A stretch of DNA of 64,000 bases from Sporosarcina sp. Te-1 (GCF_017498505.1 NZ_CP071798.1:2501501-2565500), one strand, 5' to 3'. Positions 1 to 7,899 are shown, numbered from the stretch's first letter. Made by a program: numbers and translations. Notes: generated from the sequence alone by a model not told the origin.

Positions 1-458
1 GCAATTTTGATGGCAGTCGGAAACGCATCATTCGTGGATTGGGACATATTTACATGGTTATTCGGACTGACGATGCTGTAATCGCCTTTTGGCTGTCCCA
101 TGATTTCAAGTGCCCGGTTGGCAATGACCTCATTCGCGTTCATGTTAAATGAAGTGCCTGCGCCCCCTTGAATTGGATCCACGATGAAGTGATCCACCAA
201 TTTCCCGTCAATCACTTCATCTGCCGCTTGAACAAGCGCCACGACCAATTCTTTTGGCAAGTCATTAACAAAGTGATTGGAAATGGCTGCCGCTTTTTTC
301 ACCACGCCGATGGCACGGATCAATTCCGGATGCATGCGATCCTTTGTAATTGGGAAGTTCTCCATTGCCCGCATCGTTTGAATTCCGTAATACACGTCAT
401 TCGGGATCTCTTTCTCCCCTAAAAAATCATGCTCGATACGTCCAGCTAGTTCACTCAT
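1..458 (-). CDS. aspA: Aspartate ammonia-lyase, 5' part only (runs off the window)
   Basis: The reverse strand encodes the first 152 codons of a fumarase/aspartase superfamily protein. Visible family segments are the N-terminal DFLGEKEIP and YYGIQTMRA, then GAGTSFNMNANEVIANRA and the histidine-bearing segment NHVNMSQSTND, which lie in the substrate-binding region of aspartases. The family enzyme converts L-aspartate to fumarate and ammonia in the cytoplasm, normally as a tetramer of about 470 residues. Roughly two thirds of the gene lies beyond position 1. The start is the ATG at 456-458, preceded by an AGGAAGGA ribosome site. In Bacillus this gene usually follows an asparaginase gene; here the upstream 600 bases hold only decayed sequence. 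Aspartase is favoured over fumarase because of the N-terminal motifs. Confidence 0.9.
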   Translation of the reverse strand, partial: MSELAGRIEHDFLGEKEIPNDVYYGIQTMRAMENFPITKDRMHPELIRAIGVVKKAAAISNHFVNDLPKELVVALVQAADEVIDGKLVDHFIVDPIQGGAGTSFNMNANEVIANRALEIMGQPKGDYSIVSPNNHVNMSQSTNDAFPTAIKI

Positions 459-1049
459 TATCCTGTTCCTTCCTCTCAATCATCGCCAAAAAGGCATTGC
501 TTTACTATAGATGTATGATGTCTGACCAATTCAGGCATTATCCAAATGCTTTCAGTTGGCGCATGATAGTATGATTTTGATCACGCTGCCCTTGTCTTCG
601 TCCCTTTATCGGACGTACGACTGGACCGCGCAAAGTCACCTCTCTAATGGTACGCCTTTTACGGTAGCAATGCCATGCTTTTTCGTTGGAATGTGTAAAA
701 AACCTTATGAAATATTTAGGTACCCTTTCTTTTGAGTATTCCTCACACCTTAGCAAGCCCAATAAGCTATGGAATCCGGCTTAATCGCTTCAATTTCATT
801 TAACACAGCATTCAAAGCCGGTAATTCCCATGAATGTCTTAATTGCTGCAATCACCATTCTCTTATCCCCTTGCTTAGGGTTTATTGGTTTCACCAATCA
901 AACTGGTTTTATACTATCGATATTGAAGACTTTTAACCTGAATAATTCAATTCAATAAATATTCTCTTCCTACTCTGACGAATTAACCAATGAAATATCT
1001 CCACCACTAAGGGCCTGCCGAAGATTTTTTCATTCTTCACTTGGTTGTT
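459..1049. other. Decayed intergenic stretch
   Basis: About 590 bases without an intact gene. One recognisable relic is a phosphoesterase fragment (751-862). A 74-codon open frame at 538-762 on the minus strand has no ribosome site and no recognisable domain, and I do not call it. The rest looks like non-coding or eroded sequence. Confidence 0.5.
751..862 (-). pseudogene. Remnant of a calcineurin-like metallophosphoesterase
   Basis: Read on the minus strand, this short stretch gives IAAI, then after a frame slip DIHGN, then after another slip LPALNAVLNEIEAIKPDSI. That matches the N-terminal signature of YfcE/MJ0936-type phosphoesterases (SDIHGN-LPAL-AVL-EI). The metal-ligand motif DIHGN is present, but the frame changes at least twice and nothing further downstream is recognisable. 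It is a relic of about 35 codons with no function expected. The family match rests on one motif and the following helix. Confidence 0.55.
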
Positions 1050-1086
1050 TACAAAAAAAGAAACCTTGATTTTGCAATCAAGGTTA
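1050..1086 (-). terminator. Rho-independent terminator of the alpha/beta hydrolase gene
   Basis: A perfect 9-bp stem (AACCTTGAT / ATCAAGGTT, 1062-1085) with a short loop is followed on the minus strand by a run of T residues (1052-1059 on the plus strand are A-rich). It sits 90 bases beyond the stop codon of the upstream minus-strand gene. Confidence 0.8.
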
Positions 1087-1174
1087 CCATGTAGAGTTGC
1101 ATCCCAATTATTGGCTCAATCTAAAAAAGGGGGGGGCATTAGGGAGCTTTTCTCAAAATACAGGAATCAACCAT

Positions 1175-1963
1175 TCAATTTTCTTCATATCGAACTCCGT
1201 GAATAGATATAAACTGCTTAATGAAATTATTTACCGATCCGGCCGCCTTTGTAGGAAGCTGATGTTTTATGTCACCTATGAGTATGCACTCGTTAACAGG
1301 GAGCTTTTCGTGTAATAAATTTGCATAGCGGTGAAACGCCCTATCCTTTTCCCCATACAGCAACAAAACAGGTACTGTAATTTGATCTAAACGTGCCGTA
1401 CAATTATAGTCCAAACTGTACCGGTAATACTGTTTAATGTTTTCGATTTTTCCTTTGATCGCGTTAGAATATAAGTCCTTGAACAATTGTCCACTATTGG
1501 AGTTAGTAGAGGAAACAGATAAAGCAAGAACTTTAAGTGCCCTCCAGTCCGCTAACTTTACTCCTAAATTAATTTTATTTTTTAATGATTTATCCATTAC
1601 TTCTGACAGAGCGCCGATAAGAATGCCCCCTAGAGAGCGATTGGGATACGTCAGCAAAAAATCAAGTGCAATAGACCCTCCAGTTGAGTAGCCGCATATG
1701 AAAGCTTGATCTACATTTAAATGGTCCAATAGTCGTTTAATATCTTGTGAAATTAATGGGTAAGTCAATCCTTTTTCTGAATAAGAGCTGTTTCCATGGC
1801 CACGAATGTCAAAAACAATAACTTTGAAGTGATTTGATAATTCATTTACTTGGTAAATAAAATTCATGCTTGTGAGTAAGGGAGGATGAATAAACACGAT
1901 AGGTATCCCCTTGCCTTGAACGTGATAATACAAGTTTACTCCATCTATATTTGTAACCGGCAA
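1175..1963 (-). CDS. Alpha/beta hydrolase
   Basis: A 262-residue alpha/beta-hydrolase-fold protein. The catalytic triad is readable: nucleophile Ser93 in GYSTGGS, Asp207 in YGEKD and His234 in IKHQLP. The oxyanion segment IHPPLL (about residue 25) and the FDIRGHGNSS strand-turn (about 51) are typical of this superfamily. Substrate unknown. I choose the TTG at 1961-1963 because GGAGGTG lies 7 bases upstream. The longer open frame to 2080 adds 39 residues unlike the family and overlaps the end of the phosphatase gene. It is transcribed in the same direction as the upstream histidine phosphatase, about 35 bases away, so the two may share a message. A hairpin terminator follows at about 1062-1085. 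Confidence 0.85.
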   Translation of the reverse strand: MPVTNIDGVNLYYHVQGKGIPIVFIHPPLLTSMNFIYQVNELSNHFKVIVFDIRGHGNSSYSEKGLTYPLISQDIKRLLDHLNVDQAFICGYSTGGSIALDFLLTYPNRSLGGILIGALSEVMDKSLKNKINLGVKLADWRALKVLALSVSSTNSNSGQLFKDLYSNAIKGKIENIKQYYRYSLDYNCTARLDQITVPVLLLYGEKDRAFHRYANLLHEKLPVNECILIGDIKHQLPTKAAGSVNNFIKQFISIHGVRYEEN

Positions 1964-1998
1964 CGCATTACACCTCCGATCGCAGGGAGCAATTCTTG

Positions 1999-2529
1999 TC
2001 AGCCCCAGATTCTCCTTACATAATAGCTGTCCTTTCTTACTTTCACTTCGTAGACATCCGGGTGTGATAAGCTTGCCCATTCTTTGATCCCCTGCATGCC
2101 ATCAATTTTCATCAATAACAGGCCCATCGTATTTCGATGAGTAGCCAGTACGGTGCCGTCGGTTGCGGTTTCGAGCACTTCCATTCCCCTGTTTGCTACT
2201 TCACGGCTTGATTCTCCGCCCGCCATTTTCAAATCTATGTCCCGGATGGATTCTTCAAGACGTTCTAGCCAATCTTTTAGGTTCTTTGAAACCAACTTTT
2301 CCTCAGCAAGCCGGCTGTCAATTTCCACCTGTAGGCCTAGTCTTTCCGCTGTTGGCTGAATGGATTGAATCGCCCTCGTAAAAGGGCTAGAAATGATGTG
2401 CTTAATATTCCGCTTCTCAAGAAAGCGCATCAGTTCTTTCGCTTGTTCTTTTCCCTTCTCAGTCAGTTCTGCCTGAGGTTCTTGTCCTGTAGCTTGACAA
2501 TGCCTGACTAGATATACTGTTTTGTGCAT
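1999..2529 (-). CDS. Histidine phosphatase (phosphoglycerate mutase-like) family protein
   Basis: A 176-residue branch-1 histidine phosphatase. The catalytic motif is RHC (Arg9-His10-Cys11) where most members have RHG. Further core residues are Arg52 in SSPFTRA, a Glu in LAEEKL near 76 and His131 in ATHRN. Family members remove phosphate from small metabolites or phosphoproteins through a phospho-histidine intermediate; the substrate cannot be told from sequence. The ATG at 2527-2529 is the only good start, though its ribosome site (GGAGCGG) is modest. The predicted alpha/beta hydrolase follows in the same direction. Confidence 0.85.
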   Translation of the reverse strand: MHKTVYLVRHCQATGQEPQAELTEKGKEQAKELMRFLEKRNIKHIISSPFTRAIQSIQPTAERLGLQVEIDSRLAEEKLVSKNLKDWLERLEESIRDIDLKMAGGESSREVANRGMEVLETATDGTVLATHRNTMGLLLMKIDGMQGIKEWASLSHPDVYEVKVRKDSYYVRRIWG

Positions 2530-2635
2530 TTATACCGCTCCTATTCACAATAGGTTGAGCTTCTTTAAGAATTCCTTTGTTATTCTCTCCTTCGTCAACT
2601 AAATATATACCGTTTCCCTCTTCATCTGACCATTC

Positions 2636-2905
2636 CTGGTTTTGACATCTTCAAGGAACAGGAAGTCAAGAGCACTTTAACTGCACCTAGCACGAATCCG
2701 CCAAACCCAGGCGGTATCATCCCTCCGCCGAACATAGGCTCCACTGGACCTTTGACGGCGCGAAAGTCCATGACGGGATCGCCGTCTGTCGCATAGGCTT
2801 GCCGGTTGAGTCCAACATTTTCTGATGGAGAATACTTGGCCATTTCATCGTAAATCTTCTCCAATTCCTCTTTCTCATGACGTTTTCCATCTCGTTAATT
2901 GTGCC
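2636..2905 (-). pseudogene. LXG toxin gene fragment, frameshifted
   Basis: About 270 bases nearly identical to the middle of the intact LXG toxin gene at 5188-5455, including the segments AKYSPSEN, NRQAYATDG and FGGGMIPPGFGGFVLGAVK. Two differences break the frame: a missing base near 2881 (GTCATGAG where the intact copy has GTCCATGAG) and a one-base loss near 2675. Neither the secretion (LXG) domain nor a toxin tip is attached. It is joined upstream to the end of an IS3-like element. I read it as a recombination relic of a former toxin cassette. Confidence 0.8.
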
Positions 2906-3023
2906 TTCCCTTACACTTAAATAACGATTAAATGCTTGTAATTTATCTTCTGCAATAAATCTAGCCATAGAAAAACTGCACCTCCAATTGATAGATGATG
3001 TCAAACAATTGGGGTGCAGTTCA
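2906..3023 (-). mobile_element. Left end of an IS3-family (IS150-like) element with the first codons of orfA
   Basis: On the minus strand the sequence starts TGAACTGCACCCC at 3023, as an IS end would. A near-perfect hairpin follows (2974-2990 with 3006-3021), then a GGAGGTG ribosome site inside the hairpin, then an ATG at 2966-2968. The following codons, MARFIAEDKLQAFNRYLS, resemble the start of IS3-type OrfA helix-turn-helix proteins. After about 22 codons the sequence switches to the LXG fragment. No right end or catalytic OrfB is present. Family assignment is from memory of such ends and not from a search. Confidence 0.55.
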
Positions 3024-3089
3024 TTAAACCAATAAAGGTTTCATATTAAAATTATTAAGGTTCATTCAATTTGGTTCTGTAAGGATACT

Positions 3090-3350
3090 TTACTTATCTA
3101 TATTAGCTATGTGGGATTCAACAGCCTCATCTAAACTCATTGCTTTTTCAAAATCATCGTCAACAAGTATAAGTAAAGGACCCTCTAATATATCCCCTTC
3201 TGAAGTTCTAACTTTAAAAGCAGCGGCCCAATATTTCGGGGAGATTCTAGAAACTTCCACACCAATTAGTTCTAACTCGAAGTTTTCATTCCTATCTTTA
3301 TTTACATATTCAAGCGCCAGTTGTTCTGCTCTTTCTCTCGATAACTTCAT
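3090..3350 (-). CDS. Small conserved-looking protein, possible immunity protein
   Basis: An 86-residue soluble protein starting with a helix (LSRERAEQLALEYV), followed by beta-strand-like stretches containing YWAAAFKV and GPLLILVDDD, and a C-terminal helix. The order helix, W-containing strand, then P-L-I-V-D strand recalls YrhB-type (Imm35-like) immunity proteins, but I cannot confirm the family. It lies among broken toxin and immunity genes of the type VII effector region, which supports an immunity role by context. The start is ATG at 3348-3350, preceded by GGAGGGTTTCGATA, a good ribosome site. A partner toxin is not evident nearby, so it may be an orphan. Confidence 0.55.
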   Translation of the reverse strand: MKLSRERAEQLALEYVNKDRNENFELELIGVEVSRISPKYWAAAFKVRTSEGDILEGPLLILVDDDFEKAMSLDEAVESHIANIDK

Positions 3351-3637
3351 TATCGAAACCCTCCATATCCTGCTATATATCAGCTAGTATATAGTTGCTC
3401 AGCTTTAAGGAATTCCATCTATTTGTTATTCGATAACATATCAATAAACAAATTGCTTAGGAACAATGTATCTTGTTAAATAGTTCAAAGGGATTGGTCC
3501 CCTTGATTATACTGATTTCGGTATGAACCATGCTTTTCATCCTAGCTATCCTAGCTTCAATCGCTTCTTCATATATGCATTACAATCAAAAGCCGCTGTT
3601 TCAAACTCATCCGGTAGATTATATACAATAGCAGCTA
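3351..3637 (-). other. Degraded coding stretch, unrecognised
   Basis: No intact gene. On the minus strand, 3637 down to about 3480 reads as a protein-like sequence in two frames: YNLPDEFETAAFDCNAYMK, then after a slip EAIEARIARMKSMVHTEIS. This suggests a frameshifted remnant of a small acidic protein downstream of the broken immunity gene. I do not recognise it. The remainder, 3351-3480, shows nothing. Confidence 0.35.
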
Positions 3638-3976
3638 TTAATTATATATTTTCCTTTCCCATACTCTCTTTCCGTCGGTTAAAAATACTGAACTAGGCGG
3701 ATCATCATAGAGAGAAATTTCAACCAATGAACTTTTTTCTTGTTTCAACCAATTATATACACTGCCTTCGGTAGTAGATGGATGGGATAATATATCATTT
3801 ACTTGAAATGCAGTTGCATAATATTCTGCATACTCGGGATCATCATCATCTAATCCATTGTCTGACTCAAAAAATGTGTCTGTTTTGCCTACAATTCTTA
3901 ATCCACTGTTTCACTCTATTATGATCTCTACACCTTCATACTTTATTAATGTTTTAAATAAAGAGTCTGCTTCCAT
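3638..3976 (-). pseudogene. Broken paralogue of the immunity gene at 4260-4598
   Basis: Reads as 112 codons aligned end to end with the intact 112-residue protein encoded at 4260-4598. Both share [13 protein letters not shown]-like, [20 protein letters not shown] and FLTDG. One in-frame TGA replaces the Trp codon of the intact copy (LEWENG becomes IE-stop-NSG, about codon 22). The ribosome site AGAGGA and the ATG at 3974-3976 are intact, so the inactivation is probably recent. It follows a toxin-tip relic (4076-4177), giving an orphan toxin-immunity arrangement. Confidence 0.85.
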
Positions 3977-4075
3977 AAACAATCCTCTTTCTTCTTTTAT
4001 TCTGATTGACTTTTGTCGAAGGATATTATTACCCCAGATGTCACTGTCAATAAATTACCTTTCCTCCTTCCTAAA

Positions 4076-4177
4076 TTACTGCTCTTTACCAAAATGATTA
4101 AAACCAAACTCCATGATGGTACTACCTTCATCATCTCTTGATTCTCAAGCAAAAGCTCTTCTTATTGTCTCACTCAA
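4076..4177 (-). pseudogene. Toxin-tip-like relic
   Basis: A 34-codon frame ending in TAA reads LSETIRRAFA, a TGA stop (4145-4147), then ESRDDEGSTIMEFGFNHFG. It lies about 100 bases upstream of the broken immunity gene, where a polymorphic toxin C-terminus would be expected. It does not match the type 50 tip of the intact neighbour. The call rests on position and protein-like composition only. Confidence 0.35.
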
Positions 4178-4203
4178 TTATCAACTGTTTTAAGATAAAT
4201 TAA

Positions 4204-4240
4204 AGTAAAAACCTTGAAAGGCATTTAGCCAATCAAGGTA
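4204..4240 (-). terminator. Probable terminator after the immunity gene
   Basis: Minus strand: ACCTTGATTGGC, a short loop, then GCCTTTCAAGGT followed by TTTTTA. The stem is imperfect in the middle. It closely resembles the terminator at 1062-1085 and lies just beyond the stop codon of the gene at 4260. Confidence 0.6.
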
Positions 4241-4259
4241 TATATTTAATGTAACGTTT

Positions 4260-4598
4260 TTATTTCTGATTTTCCCTTTTCCATACACTTTGTCCGTCAG
4301 TTAAAAAAATTGCACTTGGAGGATCATCATAGAGAGAAATTTCAACCAATGAACCTTTCTCTTGTATTAACCAATTATATAAACCGCCTTTGTTTTTACT
4401 AGGATGAGATAAAATTTTACTTACTCTAAATACAGCTGCATCATATTCTGTATAATTTATATCATCCTCATCTAATCCATTATCTGTTTCGAAAACTGTA
4501 TCTAACTCGCCAATAATCCTTAATCCATTTTCCCATTCTAGAATCATGTCACGATCTTCATAATTTATTATTGTTTCTATTAAAGAGTCATACCCCAT
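4260..4598 (-). CDS. Putative immunity protein for the type 50 LXG toxin
   Basis: A 112-residue acidic soluble protein lying 24 bases downstream of the LXG toxin gene in the same direction, the usual position of an immunity gene. It has no signal peptide or membrane segment, so it should act in the cytoplasm by binding the toxin tip. I place the start at the second ATG (4596-4598). AAGAGG directly abuts the first ATG but is 6 bases from the second, and the broken paralogue at 3638-3976 begins at the equivalent position. Both copies are then exactly 112 codons. I do not recognise a named immunity family. The existence of a paralogue suggests cassette duplication. Confidence 0.75.
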   Translation of the reverse strand: MGYDSLIETIINYEDRDMILEWENGLRIIGELDTVFETDNGLDEDDINYTEYDAAVFRVSKILSHPSKNKGGLYNWLIQEKGSLVEISLYDDPPSAIFLTDGQSVWKRENQK

Positions 4599-4622
4599 AT
4601 GCATCCTCTTTTCTTTTGTTTT

Positions 4623-6194
4623 TTATGGTCTTGATGGTACTATATGAGCACCGTCTTTTCCATAATGTATTAATCCTTTAGTAGTCTCAAGGTATTTACC
4701 AGTATCGCGATCATAGTATTTCCCAATTGGTTTACCAAAGTCTACTCTTTCTTTTTTACCGTTCGGTAGTAGTTGTCCTTTCCCCGCAAACTTATCAAGC
4801 AGTTCTTGTGCTGTTTTATTATCACCATAGAAAATACTCTTATTTCTTCCATTTGCAATTTCTTGTTTGTAATTTGGGGTATTAGGAATATGTTTCTCTT
4901 GAGCACCTGGCTTTACTTTAACTGGGAACCCATTGACTTCTCTATAAGGTCCGATAGGTACTGAATTCTTACCATAAGAAGGTACACCATTATCCGTACC
5001 CTTAGTCCCTTCCAACCCACCTGTCTTCTTCGGCCCCTCCACCTTTTCAACCTTCTTAATCGTCCCTCCCATTGCCGTTCTGCTCAACTTATAGGTTTTT
5101 TGAGCTGCCTTGGGACCTTTTCCAAACGGGGTCAGGAAAAAGGCAGCGGTCGCTTTTTGTGTGAATGTTGCGTCCTTGTCTAAGATAGTTTTGACATCTT
5201 CAAGGAACAGGAAGTCAAGAGCACCTTTTACAGCACCTAGCACGAATCCGCCAAAACCAGGCGGGATCATGCCGCCGCCGAACATAGGCTCCACTGGACC
5301 TTTGACTGCGCGAAAGTCCATGTCGGGATTGCCGTCTGTCGCATAGGCTTGCCGGTTGAGCTCGACATTTTCTGATGGAGAGTACTTGGCCATTTCAGCG
5401 TAAAGCTTCTCCATTTCCTCTTTCTCATGGACTTTCTCCATCTCATTGATCGAGGCTTCGAGGTCTTTTCCGAGCTGTTCCTTCGATTTTGATCCGGTCA
5501 TGACACTGGCCAGCACGGTGCCTCTGTAATCCATGTCCGTCTGTAAGAGGTTCTTGGCGAGCAGCTCGGCCCATTGCCCCGTGTCGTAGTGAATATCGGA
5601 CATGTTTTCTGTAAATAGGCTGGATGCGTCCGCAATCCAGCGTTCCATCACTTGCAGATGGTTGTCTATCGCTATTAGGGCATTGGTTTGCTCTGAATCA
5701 AACGTATTTAGCTCCGTGACTGTATTATCGCGTTTTCGCTTCGCTGTGTAAACGCCGTCCTGTACATTGCTGTCGTCCAGATGCGGCAAGGCAACGATGT
5801 CGGCCACTTTGTTCATGATTTGATTCGCTTCGTCTGTCAGACTTGCGGTTATTCGGGCTATTTCATCCAGGCCCTGCTCCACTTCCCCTTCTAGAAAGCT
5901 TTCTCGGATCCATCCTGAAGGATGTGGTTCCAATGCAGTTAATGCAGCTGTCATTCGTTCCAGTACATTCACAAAGTCACTCTGCATCATATGGAAGAGC
6001 TGGATGAACGGCAAATGCACTTCATCATAGAACGAACGGATGGCTTGACCCCCTTCCCCTTTAAATGCTTCGTCTAACGCCACAAATGTCTCGATTGTTG
6101 TTTCGATGGCTTTCATTTCAGTTCCGAGCCGATTCAACGCAGTCAACATATTTCGCAATCCTTCTTGAAACGGATGGACTGCCAGTATTTTCAC
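4623..6194 (-). CDS. LXG-domain polymorphic toxin with a type 50 toxin domain
   Basis: A 523-residue type VII secretion effector. Residues 1 to about 230 form the helical LXG targeting domain; the LEG motif is at 101-103, and this part is about half identical by eye to the neighbouring LXG protein. Residues about 290-370 contain a glycine-rich, partly hydrophobic pre-toxin segment (GGGMIPPGFGGFVLGAVKG, then LTPFGKGPKAA) as in PT-TG linkers. Residues about 425-523 match the polymorphic toxin type 50 (Ntox50) pattern: KHIPNTPNY, SIFYGD, AQELLDKFAGKGQ, IGKYYD, and the ending IHYGKDGAHIVPSRP. Ntox50 domains are predicted RNases. The start is GTG at 6192-6194 behind GGTGAGGG. The likely immunity gene follows. 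A terminator lies upstream (6283-6310), so this gene probably has its own promoter or relies on read-through. Confidence 0.88.
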   Translation of the reverse strand: MKILAVHPFQEGLRNMLTALNRLGTEMKAIETTIETFVALDEAFKGEGGQAIRSFYDEVHLPFIQLFHMMQSDFVNVLERMTAALTALEPHPSGWIRESFLEGEVEQGLDEIARITASLTDEANQIMNKVADIVALPHLDDSNVQDGVYTAKRKRDNTVTELNTFDSEQTNALIAIDNHLQVMERWIADASSLFTENMSDIHYDTGQWAELLAKNLLQTDMDYRGTVLASVMTGSKSKEQLGKDLEASINEMEKVHEKEEMEKLYAEMAKYSPSENVELNRQAYATDGNPDMDFRAVKGPVEPMFGGGMIPPGFGGFVLGAVKGALDFLFLEDVKTILDKDATFTQKATAAFFLTPFGKGPKAAQKTYKLSRTAMGGTIKKVEKVEGPKKTGGLEGTKGTDNGVPSYGKNSVPIGPYREVNGFPVKVKPGAQEKHIPNTPNYKQEIANGRNKSIFYGDNKTAQELLDKFAGKGQLLPNGKKERVDFGKPIGKYYDRDTGKYLETTKGLIHYGKDGAHIVPSRP

Positions 6195-6282
6195 TTTTCC
6201 CTCACCCCTATTTCGTCACGGAAACCCCTTTTCACACCCTCCAGGCATTTCAATAAATTACTTGTATTTCCATCTGTATTTC

Positions 6283-6311
6283 TAAAAAAACAGGATGCGC
6301 CGGCATCCTGC
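6283..6311 (-). terminator. Strong terminator closing the type VII operon
   Basis: GC-rich hairpin AGGATGCC/GGCGCATCCT (6291-6310), followed on the minus strand by seven T residues (6284-6290). It separates the small membrane protein gene from the second LXG gene. Confidence 0.9.
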
Positions 6312-6319
6312 TATTTGGT

Positions 6320-6484
6320 TTAGTTAAAGAATGGAACAAAGTACTCCAACAGAAGGATGATGGCGACAATCGCGACAATTTGGATTGCGGTTACGCGCCA
6401 TTTTGTCTTTTTGTCCTTTTCCCACACATAGTTGTTGAGAATGATTACTGCTGCGATGACCAATGTTAGTTGAATAGGACCCAT
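6320..6484 (-). CDS. 54-residue two-helix membrane protein, candidate immunity protein
   Basis: Begins MGPIQLTLVIAAVIILNN, has a short lysine-rich loop WEKDKKTKWR, a second hydrophobic helix of about 20 residues, and ends FVPFFN. A very good ribosome site (GGAGG, 6 bases) precedes the ATG at 6482-6484. It lies 26 bases after the LXG gene at 6511-7899 and just before a strong terminator, so it is the last gene of the type VII operon. Position argues for immunity to that LXG protein, and a membrane immunity protein would fit a toxin acting on the membrane or cell envelope. That is inference; no family is recognised. It could instead be an unrelated small membrane protein. Confidence 0.7.
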   Translation of the reverse strand: MGPIQLTLVIAAVIILNNYVWEKDKKTKWRVTAIQIVAIVAIILLLEYFVPFFN

Positions 6485-6510
6485 TCTCCGCCTCCTACTG
6501 GAACTGCTTG

Positions 6511-7899
6511 TTACCCTTTAAATTTTTTGGTAGTGACTTCTCCATTCGGGGTTATGACAAAGCGAACCCGATGGGGCCAATTCTTCCCTTCATCCTCACT
6601 AAGATATAAAATGACTTCTTTTGTTCCGATCGAAGGTACCGTCGTCCCAATAATTTCTCCCCACACTGGCACTTTCTTTTGGATTTCATATGAGGCGACC
6701 CCTTTGCCGATTGTTCCTGCGTGAGGTAATGGCATCTTCTTATTAAAGAGATCAACGGCTTTAGTAGAGCCGGGTATTTTCCCTAACACTTTGAATATGC
6801 CTGCCGTTCCATAGAAATTAGCCACTGCTTCTGCCGATTTGGCTGAATAATAATTAAAGCGGCCCATTTCGGCTCCCTGTGTGTAATACTGTAAATCCGG
6901 ATTGTCTTTGAAGATGATGAGCTTTCCGTCTTTCACCATATAGTTGACATCATGTCCGTAAAGATCCAGTTTGTCTGGCCGTACGCCGAGCGAATCGTAA
7001 TTGATTGGCGCTCCTTTACTGACGACATGATTTCCATGTTCTCGTTTCCAAATAATATTTCCTTCCGCCAGCTCTTCCAGCGGTTTATCCGTTACTGCCA
7101 TTCGTTCTTCGATGGACGAACGGTCCGACACCTTCAGCATTTCTTTTAAGTCTTCCAGCTTGAAATAGCCGTTTCCTGCTTGGTCCTTCGTTTCCCCGCT
7201 GGACAACTTGCCGCCGACGGTCGTTGTTCTATGGTCCATGACGACTTGCAATGGCGTAGTGGAGGAATACTTAGCCCACTGTTCAGTTGGGAAAGAAATG
7301 TCTGTTAAGTTCTGTTCCATTAATCCTTGAATGTCCGCTACCCAAAGTTCCATCGTCAGCAAATCGGCTTCTACACTTGTTAACGATTCGGTTTGTGTCA
7401 TATCGAATGTATTTAAGTCGGCGATTGTCTGATCTCTTTGCTTCTTCGCATTATCCACGCCTGTCTGGACGTCGCTGTCACTCAATTTGGGTAAGGCGAC
7501 AATATCAGAAACCTTATCCATAATCGTATTCGCTTCATCTGTCAGGCTGGCTGTAATCCTGGAGATTTCCGACAGTCCCACTTCTACGTCTCCTTCTAGA
7601 TAGCTCTCTTGGATATAGCCGTCCGGATTTGGTTCAAGCGCTTCAAGTGCTCCTTTCATTTGAGAAAGGACGCTATAGAAATTGCTTTTGAACAATTGCA
7701 TGAACTGGAGAAACGGCAAATGACATTCCTTATAAAAGGATCGGATGGCGCTGCCGCCCTTTCCTTTTAGCTCTTCCTCCATCCCAACAAGTTTCTGGAT
7801 GGTCTCATCAATTTTTTTAATTTCCCCTTCGAGACGATCGAGCATTTCCTTATTATTTTCAAGCCCTTCTGAAAAGGTACTGACTTTGAGGATTTTCAT
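6511..7899 (-). CDS. LXG-domain type VII effector, C-terminal domain unrecognised
   Basis: A 462-residue protein. Residues 1 to about 225 are an LXG domain with LEG at 101-103, aligned residue for residue with the second LXG protein nearby. The C-terminal 235 residues are different and match no toxin family I know. They include DLYGHDVNYMVKDGKLIIF (about 315), a stretch around FYGTAGIFKVLGKIPGSTKA that may be a membrane-active or structural helix, and a beta-rich end with GTKEVILYLSEDEGKNWPH. The gene overlaps the YwqI-like gene by 4 bases (ATGA), so translation is coupled, which is usual for LXG proteins and their helical export partners. The 54-residue membrane protein follows and is the immunity candidate. 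Confidence 0.85.
   Translation of the reverse strand: MKILKVSTFSEGLENNKEMLDRLEGEIKKIDETIQKLVGMEEELKGKGGSAIRSFYKECHLPFLQFMQLFKSNFYSVLSQMKGALEALEPNPDGYIQESYLEGDVEVGLSEISRITASLTDEANTIMDKVSDIVALPKLSDSDVQTGVDNAKKQRDQTIADLNTFDMTQTESLTSVEADLLTMELWVADIQGLMEQNLTDISFPTEQWAKYSSTTPLQVVMDHRTTTVGGKLSSGETKDQAGNGYFKLEDLKEMLKVSDRSSIEERMAVTDKPLEELAEGNIIWKREHGNHVVSKGAPINYDSLGVRPDKLDLYGHDVNYMVKDGKLIIFKDNPDLQYYTQGAEMGRFNYYSAKSAEAVANFYGTAGIFKVLGKIPGSTKAVDLFNKKMPLPHAGTIGKGVASYEIQKKVPVWGEIIGTTVPSIGTKEVILYLSEDEGKNWPHRVRFVITPNGEVTTKKFKG

Noticed and set aside
538-762. 74-codon minus-strand frame
   Set aside because: No ribosome site, odd composition, no recognisable domain, in a decayed region.
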